Part shown: positions 11,989 through 22,330 of the stretch, in pieces
How positions within the stretch are numbered: the stretch's first letter is position 1
How the letters are laid out: every line of letters starts with the position of its first letter
Source: Ailanthus altissimus
Lineage: Eukaryota > Streptophyta > Magnoliopsida > Sapindales > Simaroubaceae
Assembly: GCA_946807835.1 (NCBI GenBank)
Contig: OX327706.1
Coordinates: 20,201,001-20,265,000 of the forward strand
Reading direction: 5' to 3'
DNA: 64,000 nt
The notes under the pieces: generated by a model
Told to the model about the DNA's origin: nothing
What the model saw: the letters and a program-made list of their open reading frames with translations, nothing else
The model's database searches: none
Program-made: the position numbers and the translations under genes

Positions 11989-13590
11989 CTTTTTGTTATC
12001 TTCTGTTCAAATTTGGGCCCACAGCACCGTTCCTTTCGTACGATTTCACTCTCGTCAGTCGTCACCCTATTTTGAAAAGATGCCAACAACAAGGTAACGG
12101 CCGAAACGGCAATTCATACGGAAGAAAAAGCCACCACGTTCAATACGCTTACCGACGTCGTTTGGAGGAAATTTGCCCATTTTATAGCTCGTGATTGTCT
12201 TGTCTGATTCAATGAAAGCAAAAACGACCTCGATACACCAGAGAACAACTCTCTCTCTCTCTCTCTCTCGCTTATACAGTCTCTATGATTTGGTGTTGGA
12301 CTCTTCAAAGTTCACAGTTCACACCAATGCACAGTCATTTTGTTCTACTGCCACGCGTCCCAATGCCCAGATACTTTACAGTGACCATTATGTATTCTTG
12401 GTGGCAAAGGGGTAATGAAATACAAATTTACACACAGTCAATACTTAGTATTATTGAGCTTTCTTATCCTTTCAACTAAATTAGACCTTTTTTTTAAGCA
12501 TCATCAAATTTAATATTATTAACTAAATCAATAATATTATATTATAACTCTTAATATAAAATAAAAAAATATATTAAAATATTACACAAAAATAAGAATC
12601 TATTATAATTCATTTATTGTTCTCCCTATAAAAAGATATATACAAATTTAATATAAAAAATTATTTTAATAAAAGATTATTATTTATATCCCAATATAGG
12701 AGAAACTTGCCCTTACATAAAAGAAAAAAATATACTCTCACTTAATAAGAAAAAATTATCCTCACTTAAAAAGGACAAAAACTCTCCCATGCATTAAAAA
12801 CAAAAATAATCTATCACATTATTACAACTATTCTCTACTCAATGCAAACATGCCGAATCAACTACATCCAACTAATACAAATAGCAAAAAGAACACAACA
12901 ACAATAATATGACAAATTGAGTTTAAGTTGTGGTGTTGGGATCAAATGATTTTGCAGGTTAGAGAGCAGTGCTTGAGTAGCAAAGGTTATCCCCATAGGC
13001 GGTTTCCTTTAGCCGCAAGCTCCTTAAAGTTGTCGATAGAGGACAGAGATAGTATAATTCGACGAGATTCGGCCAACATTTGATCAAAACTCAAAATATC
13101 GATAAGGGACACTGGTCAGCCTCAGTCCTGGCAATAGACTAAGTATTTTTCAGTTAAATTAGAGTTAGTGGTAAAAAATCGATAGCGACGACGGCCAAGA
13201 ACTTGCAATGACGAGCAGAATTTATGGTGGCCGGAGAAAAACAAACATAAATAAATAAATAAAATTAGTTAAGGCCAAAAATTGCTCGACATGAGCTAAG
13301 GGTGCACGGCAAGATCGTAAAGGTTCGGCGCATGTATATTAAAACTTTTCTTTTAGATAAGTTTTAGAGTGTATTAAAACTTTCTTTCTTTTTTCTTTAA
13401 AGAATTTAATCATTTGTATAGACATTTTTTACTAACAAGGAACCTTTTTTTTTAATTACTAACAAGGAACTTTTAGTATTGAGCCGAGTTAAGAACTGCA
13501 ACATTTTTTTGGTGTAAGTGGTTCAGAAAAAGTGTTGAGAGTACAGAAGTTGAGCTAATGGCTTCTTTTGCACTCTAAAATCCCCCACTT
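11989..13590. other. Intergenic DNA, GC-balanced at 11990-12480
   Basis: The first 490 bp are GC-balanced, with ACGTCGTTT-type motifs and a (CT)10 run near 12249-12269, resembling a promoter or 5' untranslated region. No downstream coding exon can be attached: the short frames here (for example 12191-12415) have no recognisable protein features. 12480-12940 is AT-rich, and 12950-13560 is mixed with nothing recognisable. Confidence 0.35.
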
Positions 13591-13597
13591 TATAAAA
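13591..13597 (+). promoter_or_regulatory. Probable TATA box of the X8-domain gene
   Basis: TATAAAA lies 138 bp upstream of the start codon at 13735, in CCCCCACTTTATAAAACTTC. The spacing would give a 5' untranslated region of about 110 bases. The purine-rich AAAGAGAGAGAATAAAAAG downstream fits a plant leader. Confidence 0.5.
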
Positions 13598-13734
13598 CTT
13601 CTGCCGAGGCAAAAATAAAGAGAGAGAATAAAAAGAAAAATGTTGGGTTCATACTGTGCTTAATGGGTGAAGTGTGTAGCTCCAAGAACTAAGCCAAGCT
13701 CCTTTGGTTTCCTGATTATACAGCTACAGCTCAA

Positions 13735-15292
13735 ATGTCGAAGATGATGTGGGTATTTCACCTTTTCTTTCTCTGTTTTCTGGGTCTTACTGGTAAGGAT
13801 CAATGTGGGTTGCTACTTGCTTCTTATTTTGTTTTACTCTTGAGGGAATGATCTAATAGAATATTTCTATTTTGTTGAATTGTTGCAGGTGCCAGTCAAG
13901 AATCTGTTGAATTTCTTGAACTTTATGACTCAACTCCAGAGGCTCTTCAAGCAGCAGCATCTCACAATGCTTTGCCTGTAGCAGTTTCTGTGAGTGAACA
14001 AGACCTCAGTGAAATCTCTAGCAGTGTTTTAATGGCTGAGAGTTGGCTCAGGACCCATGTTCTAGCTCACTACCCTGCTACTAAAATCACCGCCATTGTT
14101 GTTGGTAGCAATGTTCTGTGCCAAAAAGAGAAAGAACAAAACTTGGGTCTGATTCTACCATCTCTGAAGAACATTTATCACTCTCTCACAAGGTGGGGTT
14201 TGGAGAAAGAGATCAAGGTCTCTCCTGCTTTCTCTTCTAGCTGTTTAAACGCAGATTCAACTCTCTTTAGAGATGATTCAGCTGAGAAAGTTCTCAAACC
14301 CTTGTTACATTTTCTCTACACTACAAACTCCACTTACTCCATAAATCCACCTCCAAAGTTTTCTCCTTTATCTGATAAAACAACCATCTTTGTCTTTTCT
14401 CACTTGGAATCCATTAAAAAACTTGGATTTTTAACACTAAACAAAATCAATGTCTTAATCCAAACCCCAAAACAAACAAAACCCACGAGCAGAAAGCTCT
14501 CAGACATTGACTCGAAGGCCATCAACCCATACCCAGCTAGGCCAACACCATTACCAGAAATATCTCCAATTCACTCGTCTATAGGCTTCTCTATCCCCGC
14601 TCATATAGCCAAAAAGCCACAGCCCCCACAATCTGACTCTTCTTCTCCACCACCATTCTCTTTCCCTATAGCTTCTCCCCCGCCATTTTCACTCCCTTCA
14701 GCTGCTCCGCCACCATTTTCTTTCCCTAAAGCCTCTCCGCCGCCATTTTCTTTCTCTTTCCCTTCAGCTTCTCCCCCACCAATGCCCTTCTCTATGGCAC
14801 CGGAACTGCCTCCTTGCAATCCTATAGGTTACAACGTGGCCCCTGCGCCGGAGGCTGCTGGGGTTATGCAGAGGCTATGGTGTGTAGCTAAGCCGAATGT
14901 GCCGGCTGAGACTTTGCAGGAGGCAATGGACTATGCTTGTGGTGAAGGTGGTGCTGATTGTGAAGAGATCATGCCTCATGGGAACTGTTTTTATCCTGAT
15001 ACTGTTATTGCCCATGCTTCTTATGCTCTCAATAGCTACTGGCAGAAGACCAAAAGAAATGGAGGGACTTGTAGCTTTGGAGGGACTGCTATGCTTATCA
15101 ATGCTGATCCAAGTAAGCTTTTAAGAACATAAATTGCTTTAGCCTGTTATAGTCTTTAATATTTCATTAATTTATTGTTTTAATCTACTTCAAAGTTCAA
15201 AAGATTTTGTGGGTCCTTGCTCACTAGTTTTACTAATTCTTTGAGAAATGGTTATTCCAGGTTTTCTTCACTGCCGATTTGTTCTAAGCTGA
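13735..15292 (+). CDS. Secreted X8/CBM43 protein with truncated, inactive GH17-like N-terminal domain
   Basis: Three exons (13735-13792, 13889-15112, 15261-15292) joined by GT..AG introns give 437 codons. Exon 1 encodes a signal peptide of about 20 residues rich in Phe and Leu. Residues ~24-190 resemble the start of a GH17 beta-1,3-glucanase (ELYDSTPEALQAA, SVSEQDLSEIS, then IVVG). The GH17 acid/base motif VGNEV reads VGSNV here (residues 91-95), and the half of the barrel with the second catalytic Glu is missing, so hydrolysis is not expected. Residues ~272-325 are five SPPPFSFP-like repeats, an extensin-like linker. Residues 350-437 are an X8 domain starting WCVAK, with all six Cys; in characterised members this domain binds callose. 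The protein stops at FVLS with no GPI signal. Exon 3 supplies the last Cys: without splicing, exon 2 reads on to a false stop at 15132. The role as an apoplastic callose-binding protein is inferred. Confidence 0.92.
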
Positions 15293-16838
15293 AGAGAGTT
15301 ATGCAAATGCTGGGGTTGTTTTGGTACAAGTTTAGTAGGGTCTGATTCCAGGGTGAGTTTGACTGCTTTTCTCTTTTATATGGAGTGATTAGTTTTAGTA
15401 CATTGCTAGTATGGATGAATTTAAATTTGAATTTGAATTTGAGTTTGAGTTAGGATTTGAAGATTTTTGCCTCTATCCGACTACTGTATTTATGGGGTGT
15501 TTTACGTACAAACGGAAAGGCTCTTTCGACTCCTATGCTATTTGCATATGTAGTATGGTTGACTCCTTTTGCTTTTATTCAATGGATCTTGCTTTTCTAA
15601 TGCCTTTAATTTTTGGGTTTGCTTGTTATTTTGTCAAATTAATTTATAGGATTTGACGCTTGTCGACAAGATGAGATGCATTTGAATTGCTTAACTAGTG
15701 AAGTGTCATGCAGTTGTCTATCATGTGATGCCTGTAGTTAATTCATTTGGCTGCCATTTTGATTCCCCCATTTCATCTAGATATTTTACTTATATCGTTA
15801 TGGAAAAACAGATGGGGGTTAATGACAAAATCGTATAAAAACAAAATGCAATTTTAAAGTGATGTTCATACAGTTGCAAAATGTGGATTTGGCTAATAAC
15901 GTTTAAATCATGGCGTGGAAAAACTTGTTATTGAACAAAAAGAGAAACTAGCTTATACTTGGTCCAAGCTCATCAGATTCACTTCAGAGCCTTTGCGAAT
16001 GGAACAAAAACCGCACTGGGCTGGAATCACGTTTCAGGAATCTTGATTTGAACTATACCAAATTACCAATCAGTTCAGTATCCAAATGGAACATACTAAC
16101 CCAATGGATTAACAAATCTACTCCCTTTTAGAGAATTAAATCTCTTCTTACTGGACTAAATGGTACTAATAATATTTGTTATGGGAAATACAACAAAGAA
16201 TCTTTGGGGAGTGAAGGATCAGAGAATCCCAAGTTTGTATTTTTAATGAATTTAGTGTTCCTCCAGGCGGTGTTTAGAAGGCGAAGGACCGGTACCAATA
16301 TTGTGGGGAGAGCAAGGATTATGCTTCAACTAGTGTCCAAATTGTGATATCAAGGCATATGCTTAGGAAACAATATAATCTCATTTTCTGGGCATTGTTT
16401 TAGAAAAGCAATGACATCTTTTATTAGATACTACAAAGGCTTTTGCATCAAACAATGAGAATACAACTTTGCTTAAGGTTGCATCATTTGAAAACAATAG
16501 CCACTTTGCTAAATCCACCAGTAAAACTAGTATCCTGCGGTCTATGCTTTGGGGGTCAGAAGGGTTTACACATACCATTAGTCTTGTTTGCAGCAGATGC
16601 TTCAATATTCCCTTCCACTTTCATCTCAAAGGCCATTTTCAGTCTAGTTCTCGATCATATCGAAGAATGATCAGTTTATGCAGCGTTCTGACAAAATTGC
16701 CAAATTGTTTGACAACACCATGAACCAACTCCGAAACCAAATAGGATTAAATGAACTTTGGAGGAAAAAAATCTCTATTAGCACATCAGAAAAATGTAGC
16801 AAGTACAAAAAGGGCTTTGTGGCAGCACACGTTGACTG
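15293..16838. other. 3' flank of the X8 gene, then intergenic DNA
   Basis: 15293-15900 is probably 3' untranslated or flanking sequence and includes a (TTTGAA)-like imperfect repeat at 15413-15455. Beyond 15900 the base composition is moderate, and short frames occur on both strands (for example 16381-16605 minus, 16443-16670 plus). None shows a recognisable domain. On the minus strand, 16570-16640 reads as an ATG-led segment followed by GTATGTG, which could be a first exon, but no partner exon was identified. Confidence 0.3.
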
Positions 16839-17234
16839 TTAATTTGGTTTCTTACAAGGGAGAGGATGTAAAGCCAGACAAGGACGAGAAGTACTGCAGT
16901 CATAGTCCAACAATATCAGCCCATATGCCTTGAAAGCAAGATATTGAGTAATGGTGATCCTTGAAGAAACCGAGTTCCTGGGTTTTTTCTGGTTGGATGA
17001 GGATTCATTGATGAACACAAGATAGCCAGCAAGCAACATGGAACAACCACTTCCCACTTTTACAAATATTAAGCTAACAAGTGATCTTAGATCCCTTCTC
17101 ACTTGCTCACTTTCCAGAAGTACATCATATATATATTCTATCATGCGGTTCAAGACAAAATCTCTACCACACTCTATTTGATTAGAATCATTACTTAAGC
17201 TTTGTGGAGGGCTGCATTTTATAACTGCAAACAC
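16839..17234 (-). CDS. Hypothetical ORF or exon, unrecognised
   Basis: A 131-codon open frame, the longest unexplained one outside the known genes, in GC-balanced DNA. Its N-terminal part is acidic (RMIEYIYDVLLESEQVRRD), followed by a hydrophobic stretch (SGCSMLLAGYLVFI) and a Cys/Pro-rich tail. A TTTGCAG just upstream on the minus strand could be a 3' splice site, so it may be an internal exon or a decayed gene. I recognise no family. It may equally be chance. Confidence 0.2.
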   Translation of the reverse strand: MFAVIKCSPPQSLSNDSNQIECGRDFVLNRMIEYIYDVLLESEQVRRDLRSLVSLIFVKVGSGCSMLLAGYLVFINESSSNQKKPRNSVSSRITITQYLAFKAYGLILLDYDCSTSRPCLALHPLPCKKPN

Positions 17235-17834
17235 TCAATTGACAAATATTTATCTAAGACAATAGATTCAGAATGAACATCTTGACATCCTCACTGATGA
17301 TCATTGCCAGGTAAACAAACTAAAGCAGTGGAGTTTCCAGTTTGGCCATCATCTGAAACATTAGCAGTTTCTCCATTCAGAGCATAAAGAAAAGAACTAC
17401 ATTAGACAAACAAAACAAAAAAATGGAAAGAACTAGAGGCCAAAGTTTAAACATTCAAAGTAATATCAAACTGCTTAAAGCCTTACCACATAGAACTGCA
17501 GAAATAAATTTAACTCATCCAAGATTGGTTTCATAAGAAACCATGAACTATTGTCCAGTAATCTATTTTTTGGATAGCTAAGATGTGATCTTAACACCAG
17601 TTCACGCATTACGAGTCAAGTTAATAACAAAGAGCAACTTTGGTCGGCTGGATGACCATCAGAAGCCTCATCAAAGGATGATCCTACTATGGTTGATGAA
17701 ATTCTTAATACTCAATTTAATTTTATCAATTTGAAAATATCTCTCACAGGTTCTTTTAGCTATCTACCTGTTTATTGTCGTGAACAAATGAGTGAAAAGT
17801 CGAACAAAACAACAATCGTTATTTCTAGTCTTAG
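17235..17834. other. Intergenic DNA upstream of the Ty3/gypsy element, no gene seen
   Basis: Moderate GC content; no coding or RNA feature supported. Confidence 0.35.
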
Positions 17835-18315
17835 TGTCACGTCTCAAGTGTTCTCAAGCATTTCCTTAAACACTTGGTGCACGACAAAACTTCTTAGAGG
17901 CCTTAAGGATTGCTAGAATGGATCACGGGCCGGAGTTTTTAAAAGACCCGTTAACATGAGTGAAGAACTGGGCCAAGCCCGGAACTTATTAGGATTGTTA
18001 ATCTTAATTAGGAAAAGAATATTCTAGGGAATATATGATGACATTTAAGAATATTCTAGAGCATATTATTTCATCTTGTATATACACTGTTAGATCATTT
18101 AGATCTCAGCCGTCGATTGTATAGGGCTATTAGTATATAAAAGGGAGACCCTTACTTGTATAATTCATCTCATAGCTTTGTTTTTTCTTTAGCAATATAG
18201 AGAGCATTCATGCAAATACTTGGTGTGCGTGTTTTTCTTTTCTTTGTGTGATTTTCTCAACTGCTTAGCACGCAATGTGTCTGAGGCCGCACGATTCTCG
18301 AAAAGGTCCGTGACA
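17835..18315 (+). repeat. 5' LTR of the Ty3/gypsy element
   Basis: 481 bp, beginning TGTCAC and ending GTGACA (6-bp terminal inverted repeat). A TATATAAAAG TATA box lies near 18137. It is directly followed by the PBS. Confidence 0.92.
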
Positions 18316-18317
18316 TT

Positions 18318-18335
18318 TGGTATCAGAGCAGGTTC
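18318..18335 (+). other. Primer-binding site, tRNA-iMet type
   Basis: TGGTATCAGAGCAGGTTC two bases after the LTR end matches the standard plant initiator-methionine tRNA primer site (TGGTATCAGAGC...), with one base lost after position 12. It fixes the element's orientation. Confidence 0.93.
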
Positions 18336-18354
18336 AAAGATAGAGAAAGACTCT

Positions 18355-19970
18355 ATGCCACCGGATTTGACTGAAGATAGGGGTCGGAACCCCAAAGCTA
18401 AGAGGCACGGAAGTGTACCTCGCAACAAGTCTGTCGATCCAGGCCATGAGTTCGGGAACATGGTGAAAACGCTCGATGGCGCTGTGAGAAAGGCGACGGA
18501 TCATCTTGGGGAGTTGGAGTAGCAAATGGAGAAGCTAGAGGTGGGACTCGACACTTAAGGGGACGAGCTGCGCTCCTTCATCAACACATCCATCGAGAGT
18601 TACGTTGATCAACAGCGTGACTAAATCAAAGCTTTTCAAGAGAAGATATACATCATCATTGACAAAGTCCAAGCTCAAGTGGAGGAGTTGCGTAAAGGGT
18701 TTGACACTGTTAAAGAGGACGTGGTGTTGTACAAGCGAGCAGTGGCAAATAGGTCTGTTACTGCTCAAGGGGCGCCAAGAGTTGAGGCTCCTAAACCAAA
18801 GGAGTTCAGCGACAAGCGGAACGCCAAGGAGCTGGATAACTACTTTTGGCAGATGGAAAGATACTTCAACGCCATGGGCGTGCGAGACGAAGACAAAGTA
18901 AATACCGCGACCTTATATCTTTCCGACCATGCAATTCTATGGTGGCGCAAAAAAAGCGAGGAGATATGCAAGGGTACCTGCACAATCAACACCTGGGCAG
19001 AATTGCAACGGAAACTGAAGCGCCAATTCTATTCGGAGAATGTGGCGTACGATGCTCGAAAGCGGTTAAAGGAATTGAAGCAAACCAAATCCATCAGCTA
19101 GTACGTTGAGGAGTACTCCCTGTTAATGCTCCAGATTCCCAACATGAGCAACGAGGATTTGCTGTTCAATTTTCTAGACGGGTTGCAAATAGGTCTGTTG
19201 CTGCTCAAGGGGCGCCAAGAGTTGAGGCTCCTAAACTGAAGGAGTTCAGTGGCAAGCGGAACTCCAAGGAGCTGGATAACTACTTTTGGTAGATGGAAAG
19301 ATACTTCAACGCCATGGGCGTGCGAGACGAAGACAAGGTAAATACCGCGACCTTATATCTTTTCGACCATGCAATTCTATGGTGGCGCAGAAAAAATGAG
19401 GAGATACGCAAGGGTACCTGCACAATCAACACCTGGGCAGAATTGCAACGGGAGCTGAAGCGCCAATTCTATTAGAAAAATGTGGCGTACGACGCTCGAA
19501 AGCGGTTAAAGGAATTCAAGCAAACCAAATCCATCAGTTAGTACGTCGAGGAGTACTCCCTGTTAATGCTCCAGATTCCCAACATGAGCGACGATGATTT
19601 GCTGTTCAATTTTCTAGACGGGTTGCAAACATGGGCGTCCAGTAAGTTAAAGCGGCATGGGGTAACCAGAATATCCGACGCTCTAACTTTGGTAGAAATG
19701 CTCATGGATTATCGCAAAGGTGACTCGGGAAAGTCCAAGCATTCAAGACCCAATCACAGCAAAGGTGGGGGTGCTAAGAAGTTTTAGCCTCCGGAGGATG
19801 AGGAGGAGGAAAGTAAACTGCCCAAATGAAAAAAAGCAAAAGCGCAACGGCCATAGAGGTAATGGACCGAAGATAAACTGTTTCGTTTGCGATGGGGATC
19901 ACTGGGTCAAGGTCTGTCCGAAAAAGAAGGCTATCAACGCCATGGTTACAGTACACGAGGCTTGCGAGTA
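18355..19970 (+). pseudogene. Decayed gag with zinc knuckle
   Basis: The gag core is readable in pieces: PKEFSDKRNAKELDNYFWQM, ILWWRKKSEEICKGTCTINT, then LQRKLKRQFYSENVAYDARK. Stops interrupt the N-terminal coiled region (18522, 18556 and 18624 areas) and the ISxYVEEYS position (19099). The zinc knuckle at 19879-19920 is CFVCDGDHWVKVC, a CX2CX4HX4C motif. The core is present twice because of a 440-bp duplication that shifts the frame. Confidence 0.88.
18751..19630 (+). repeat. 440-bp tandem duplication inside gag
   Basis: 18751-19190 is repeated head to tail as 19191-19630. I count 25 mismatches in 440 positions and no indels. The junction has GCAAA microhomology (GTGGCAAATAGG against GGTTGCAAACATG). 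Because 440 is not a multiple of three, the duplication itself breaks the frame. Copies share a TAG after ATCAG, so at least that stop preceded the duplication. Confidence 0.95.
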
Positions 19971-19974
19971 GGGT

Positions 19975-20460
19975 CAAATGGGGTGTTTGCAGCTACTCAA
20001 CACAATGAAAGCCAAGCGGGGTGCCAGGGCGCCAACGAGAAAGGCACTCATGTATGTTGAAGCCTACATCAACTGCATAAAGACTCCAGTGCTGATAGAT
20101 ACTGGCACGACACATAACTTCATTAAGCGTGCGAAGGCGAAGCGCTTGAGATTTTACGTAGAGAAAGAGGGGTTCCTCAAATCAGTAAATGTTACGGCCA
20201 AGCACTGGATGTGATGATTCGAGGTGTCGATATCCACATAGACAAATAGAGCGGCGAGGTAAATTTCTCTGTAGCACTTCTTGATGATTTCAATGTGGTG
20301 TTAGGTATGGAGTTCTTGAGGCAGTACGACGTGGTGCCACTTCCTCGACACAACTACTTGTGCATCATGCAAAGAGGGCCTTACATGATATCAATGGTAG
20401 ACAAGCCCAAAGGTGGGCAATCTCAGTCGAAAGCCAATACTAAAACCCTTTCTGCCATTT
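19975..20460 (+). pseudogene. Retroviral-type aspartic protease remnant
   Basis: VLIDTGTTHNFI (around 20089-20124) is the plant Ty3/gypsy protease active-site motif, normally D(S/T)GATHNFI. The C-terminal flap-side motif follows in another frame as VVLGMEFLRQYDVV (20295-20335). A short protease-RT linker follows (VFEEHKGVVP) and then homology to pol stops. Confidence 0.85.
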
Positions 20461-20799
20461 AACTAATGGGAGTTGTTGGGCGCAAAGGAGAAGTACATCC
20501 AGCCACAATGAGGGGGATGGATGATAAGGCGATAAGAGGCAAGGGTAAGCTACCAACGGGGGTTGCGGAAGTATTCGAGGAGCACAAAGGGGTCGTGCCA
20601 ATTGACATACCACAGGTGCAGCCACATCAAAGTGATACCGAACATGGGAAACAATTGGAGCTGGGGTTGATGCTTCAAACTATAGTATAGATGCCTCAAT
20701 AGGGATTAAATGAGTTACGGGGGAAGCTTAAGAAGTTGGCAAGCGTGGGTGTCGCTTAGCAACTCGAGGTGTCATATGATGTGTGCTTTTAGCACTAGA

Positions 20800-21270
20800 A
20801 GTGGGTTAGGGACAAGCAGCAGCGTGTCAAGCATCGTGCAGGGGACTTGGTGATGGAGATGATACTTCCACCACAATGCAAGACAGCATGCCCACTTCAC
20901 AAGGGCCTTGATCGCAGGAACGAGGGGCCATTTTCTATTGCCAAGAGGGTTGGTAATGTCTCATACAATGTAGGGATACCCTTAAGACAACAATTGCATC
21001 CGGTGTCTCCCGAGAATTGTTTGAAGCTATACTAAAGTGGTATAGAAGACATGGAGCAAAAACAGAGACCTTTAGGGATTTCCACATGGGACGACAAAGG
21101 GGTGAAACTCATCCGCAAAGGATGGACGGTGCAGAGAAAAGATCAACCTCCAAGGCGTGAGTACTTTGTCAAGTGGAAAGAGGTACCCGATATTGAAGCA
21201 CATTGGAAATACGAGAGCGCACAGTGACAGATTGAAGAACGAGGTGTGCAGTTTCCAGTAAAGACGTGAT
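20800..21270 (+). pseudogene. Integrase C-terminal and chromodomain-like remnant
   Basis: After the deletion of the pol core, the reading resumes with the integrase tail (HRAGDLVM; GPFSIAKRVGNVSYNV; HPVSPENCLK) and ends in a chromodomain-like block, EYFVKWKEVPDIEAHWKYES near 21159-21220. The YxVKWK...W.. pattern marks the chromovirus clade of Ty3/gypsy elements. Several in-frame stops. Confidence 0.82.
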
Positions 21271-21289
21271 GAAGGTGTCGTGTAAATTT

Positions 21290-21301
21290 GGTGGGGAAGA
21301 A
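21290..21301 (+). other. Polypurine tract
   Basis: GGTGGGGAAGAA abuts the 3' LTR, the position expected for plus-strand priming. One pyrimidine interrupts it. Confidence 0.75.
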
Positions 21302-21782
21302 TTTCATGCCCCAAGTGTTCTCAAGCATTTTCTCGAACACTTGGTACACGACAAAGCCTCCTAGAGGCCTTAAGGGCTGCTGGAACGGATCGCGGGCTAG
21401 AGCTTCTAGAAGACCCGCTGATATGGGTAAAGACCCGGGCTAAGCCTGCGACTTATTAGGGTTGTTAACCTTAATTAGGAAAGGAATATTCCAGAGAATA
21501 TGTGATGGCATCTAAGAATATTCTATAACATATTATTCCATCTTGTATATACACCGTTAAATTATTTAAATCTTAGTCGTCGATTGTATAGGGCTACTAA
21601 TATATAAAAGGGAGACCCTCACTTGTATTATTCATCTCATAGCTTTGTTTTCTCTTCAGTAATATAGAGAGCATTCATGTAAACACTTGGTATGCGTGTT
21701 TTTCTTCTCTTTGTGTGGTTTTCTCGACTGTTTAGCACGCATCACGTCTGAGGCCGTACGGTTCTCGAAAAGATCAGTGACA
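21302..21782 (+). repeat. 3' LTR of the Ty3/gypsy element
   Basis: 481 bp, exactly the length of the 5' LTR. Its first bases have decayed from TGTCACGTCTC to TTTCATGCCCC, while the end GTGACA is intact. TATATAAAAG is kept near 21600. Confidence 0.9.
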
Positions 21783-22330
21783 CTAGGCAGAGCAACCTTT
21801 CATTTGTACGTGTATTTCAATGGTAATTTAAACTAACATTACTATACTAATAAACCCTTTAACTATTTCTACTGTAATTGGTTTTAAGAGTAAGTTAATT
21901 CAATAATCCATGGTGTCTAATAATGAGCAAAAAGAGTGCCAGCCACTTTTCTTTTTCTTTTTTTAAAAAAAGAAAAGAAAAGAAAAGTAAATGGAAACAA
22001 AATTGAATGTATGTTAGTTTTGCGTCTCTCACCAGAGCCAATAAAATCTGAAACAATAATCAAACTACAATTTGAAATCCATTATATGAGTACATCTCTA
22101 GTGTAAGCATACCTTTTTAGTTAGACCATGTGCGTAAGAAGCCTATAAAATTTATGCATAAGTATTTGTTCCCCAACTTGCAAATCACAAAACATGAAGT
22201 TTCAGTGTCAGCCCTAATCGATTAACAACCTTAATTGGTTAGCAACTAGAAAATCAGAAGCCCAATAACAACTATCAAGATCTTATTGCAAGGTTAGCAA
22301 GGCATGAATACAAAGACAAAACAAAAAATC
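21783..22330. other. Intergenic DNA between two retroelements
   Basis: AT-rich; includes a short AAAAGAAAAG purine run near 21965-21990. No gene seen. Confidence 0.4.

Larger units (their letters stand above)
17835..21782 (+). mobile_element. Non-autonomous, internally deleted chromovirus-like Ty3/gypsy LTR retrotransposon
   Basis: A 3948-bp element with two 481-bp LTRs, a tRNA-iMet-type PBS, gag with zinc knuckle, an aspartic protease, a chromodomain-like tail and a PPT in order. Reverse transcriptase, RNase H and the integrase core are absent, so it could only have moved with proteins from a relative. All coding parts contain stops and frameshifts. By eye the two LTRs differ at roughly one base in eight, mostly transitions, so the insertion is old. 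The flanking bases (CTTAG and CTAGG) do not form an exact TSD. Confidence 0.93.

Noticed and set aside
12114..12479. Cluster of short overlapping frames on both strands
   Set aside because: Frames overlap each other, cross a (CT)n run, and show no domain or splice support.
14601..14819. Antisense Gly/Glu-rich open frame
   Set aside because: Complement of the Pro/Ser/Phe repeat of the X8 protein.
13972..15132. Single-exon reading of the X8 gene ending in DPSKLLRT
   Set aside because: The frame runs past a GTAAGC donor at 15113 into the intron and lacks the sixth X8 cysteine; splicing to 15261 restores DPSFLHCRFVLS. The start at 13972 also ignores the signal-peptide exon.
17830..21787. TSD for the Ty3/gypsy element
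   Set aside because: CTTAG and CTAGG differ at two of five positions; not reported as a TSD.
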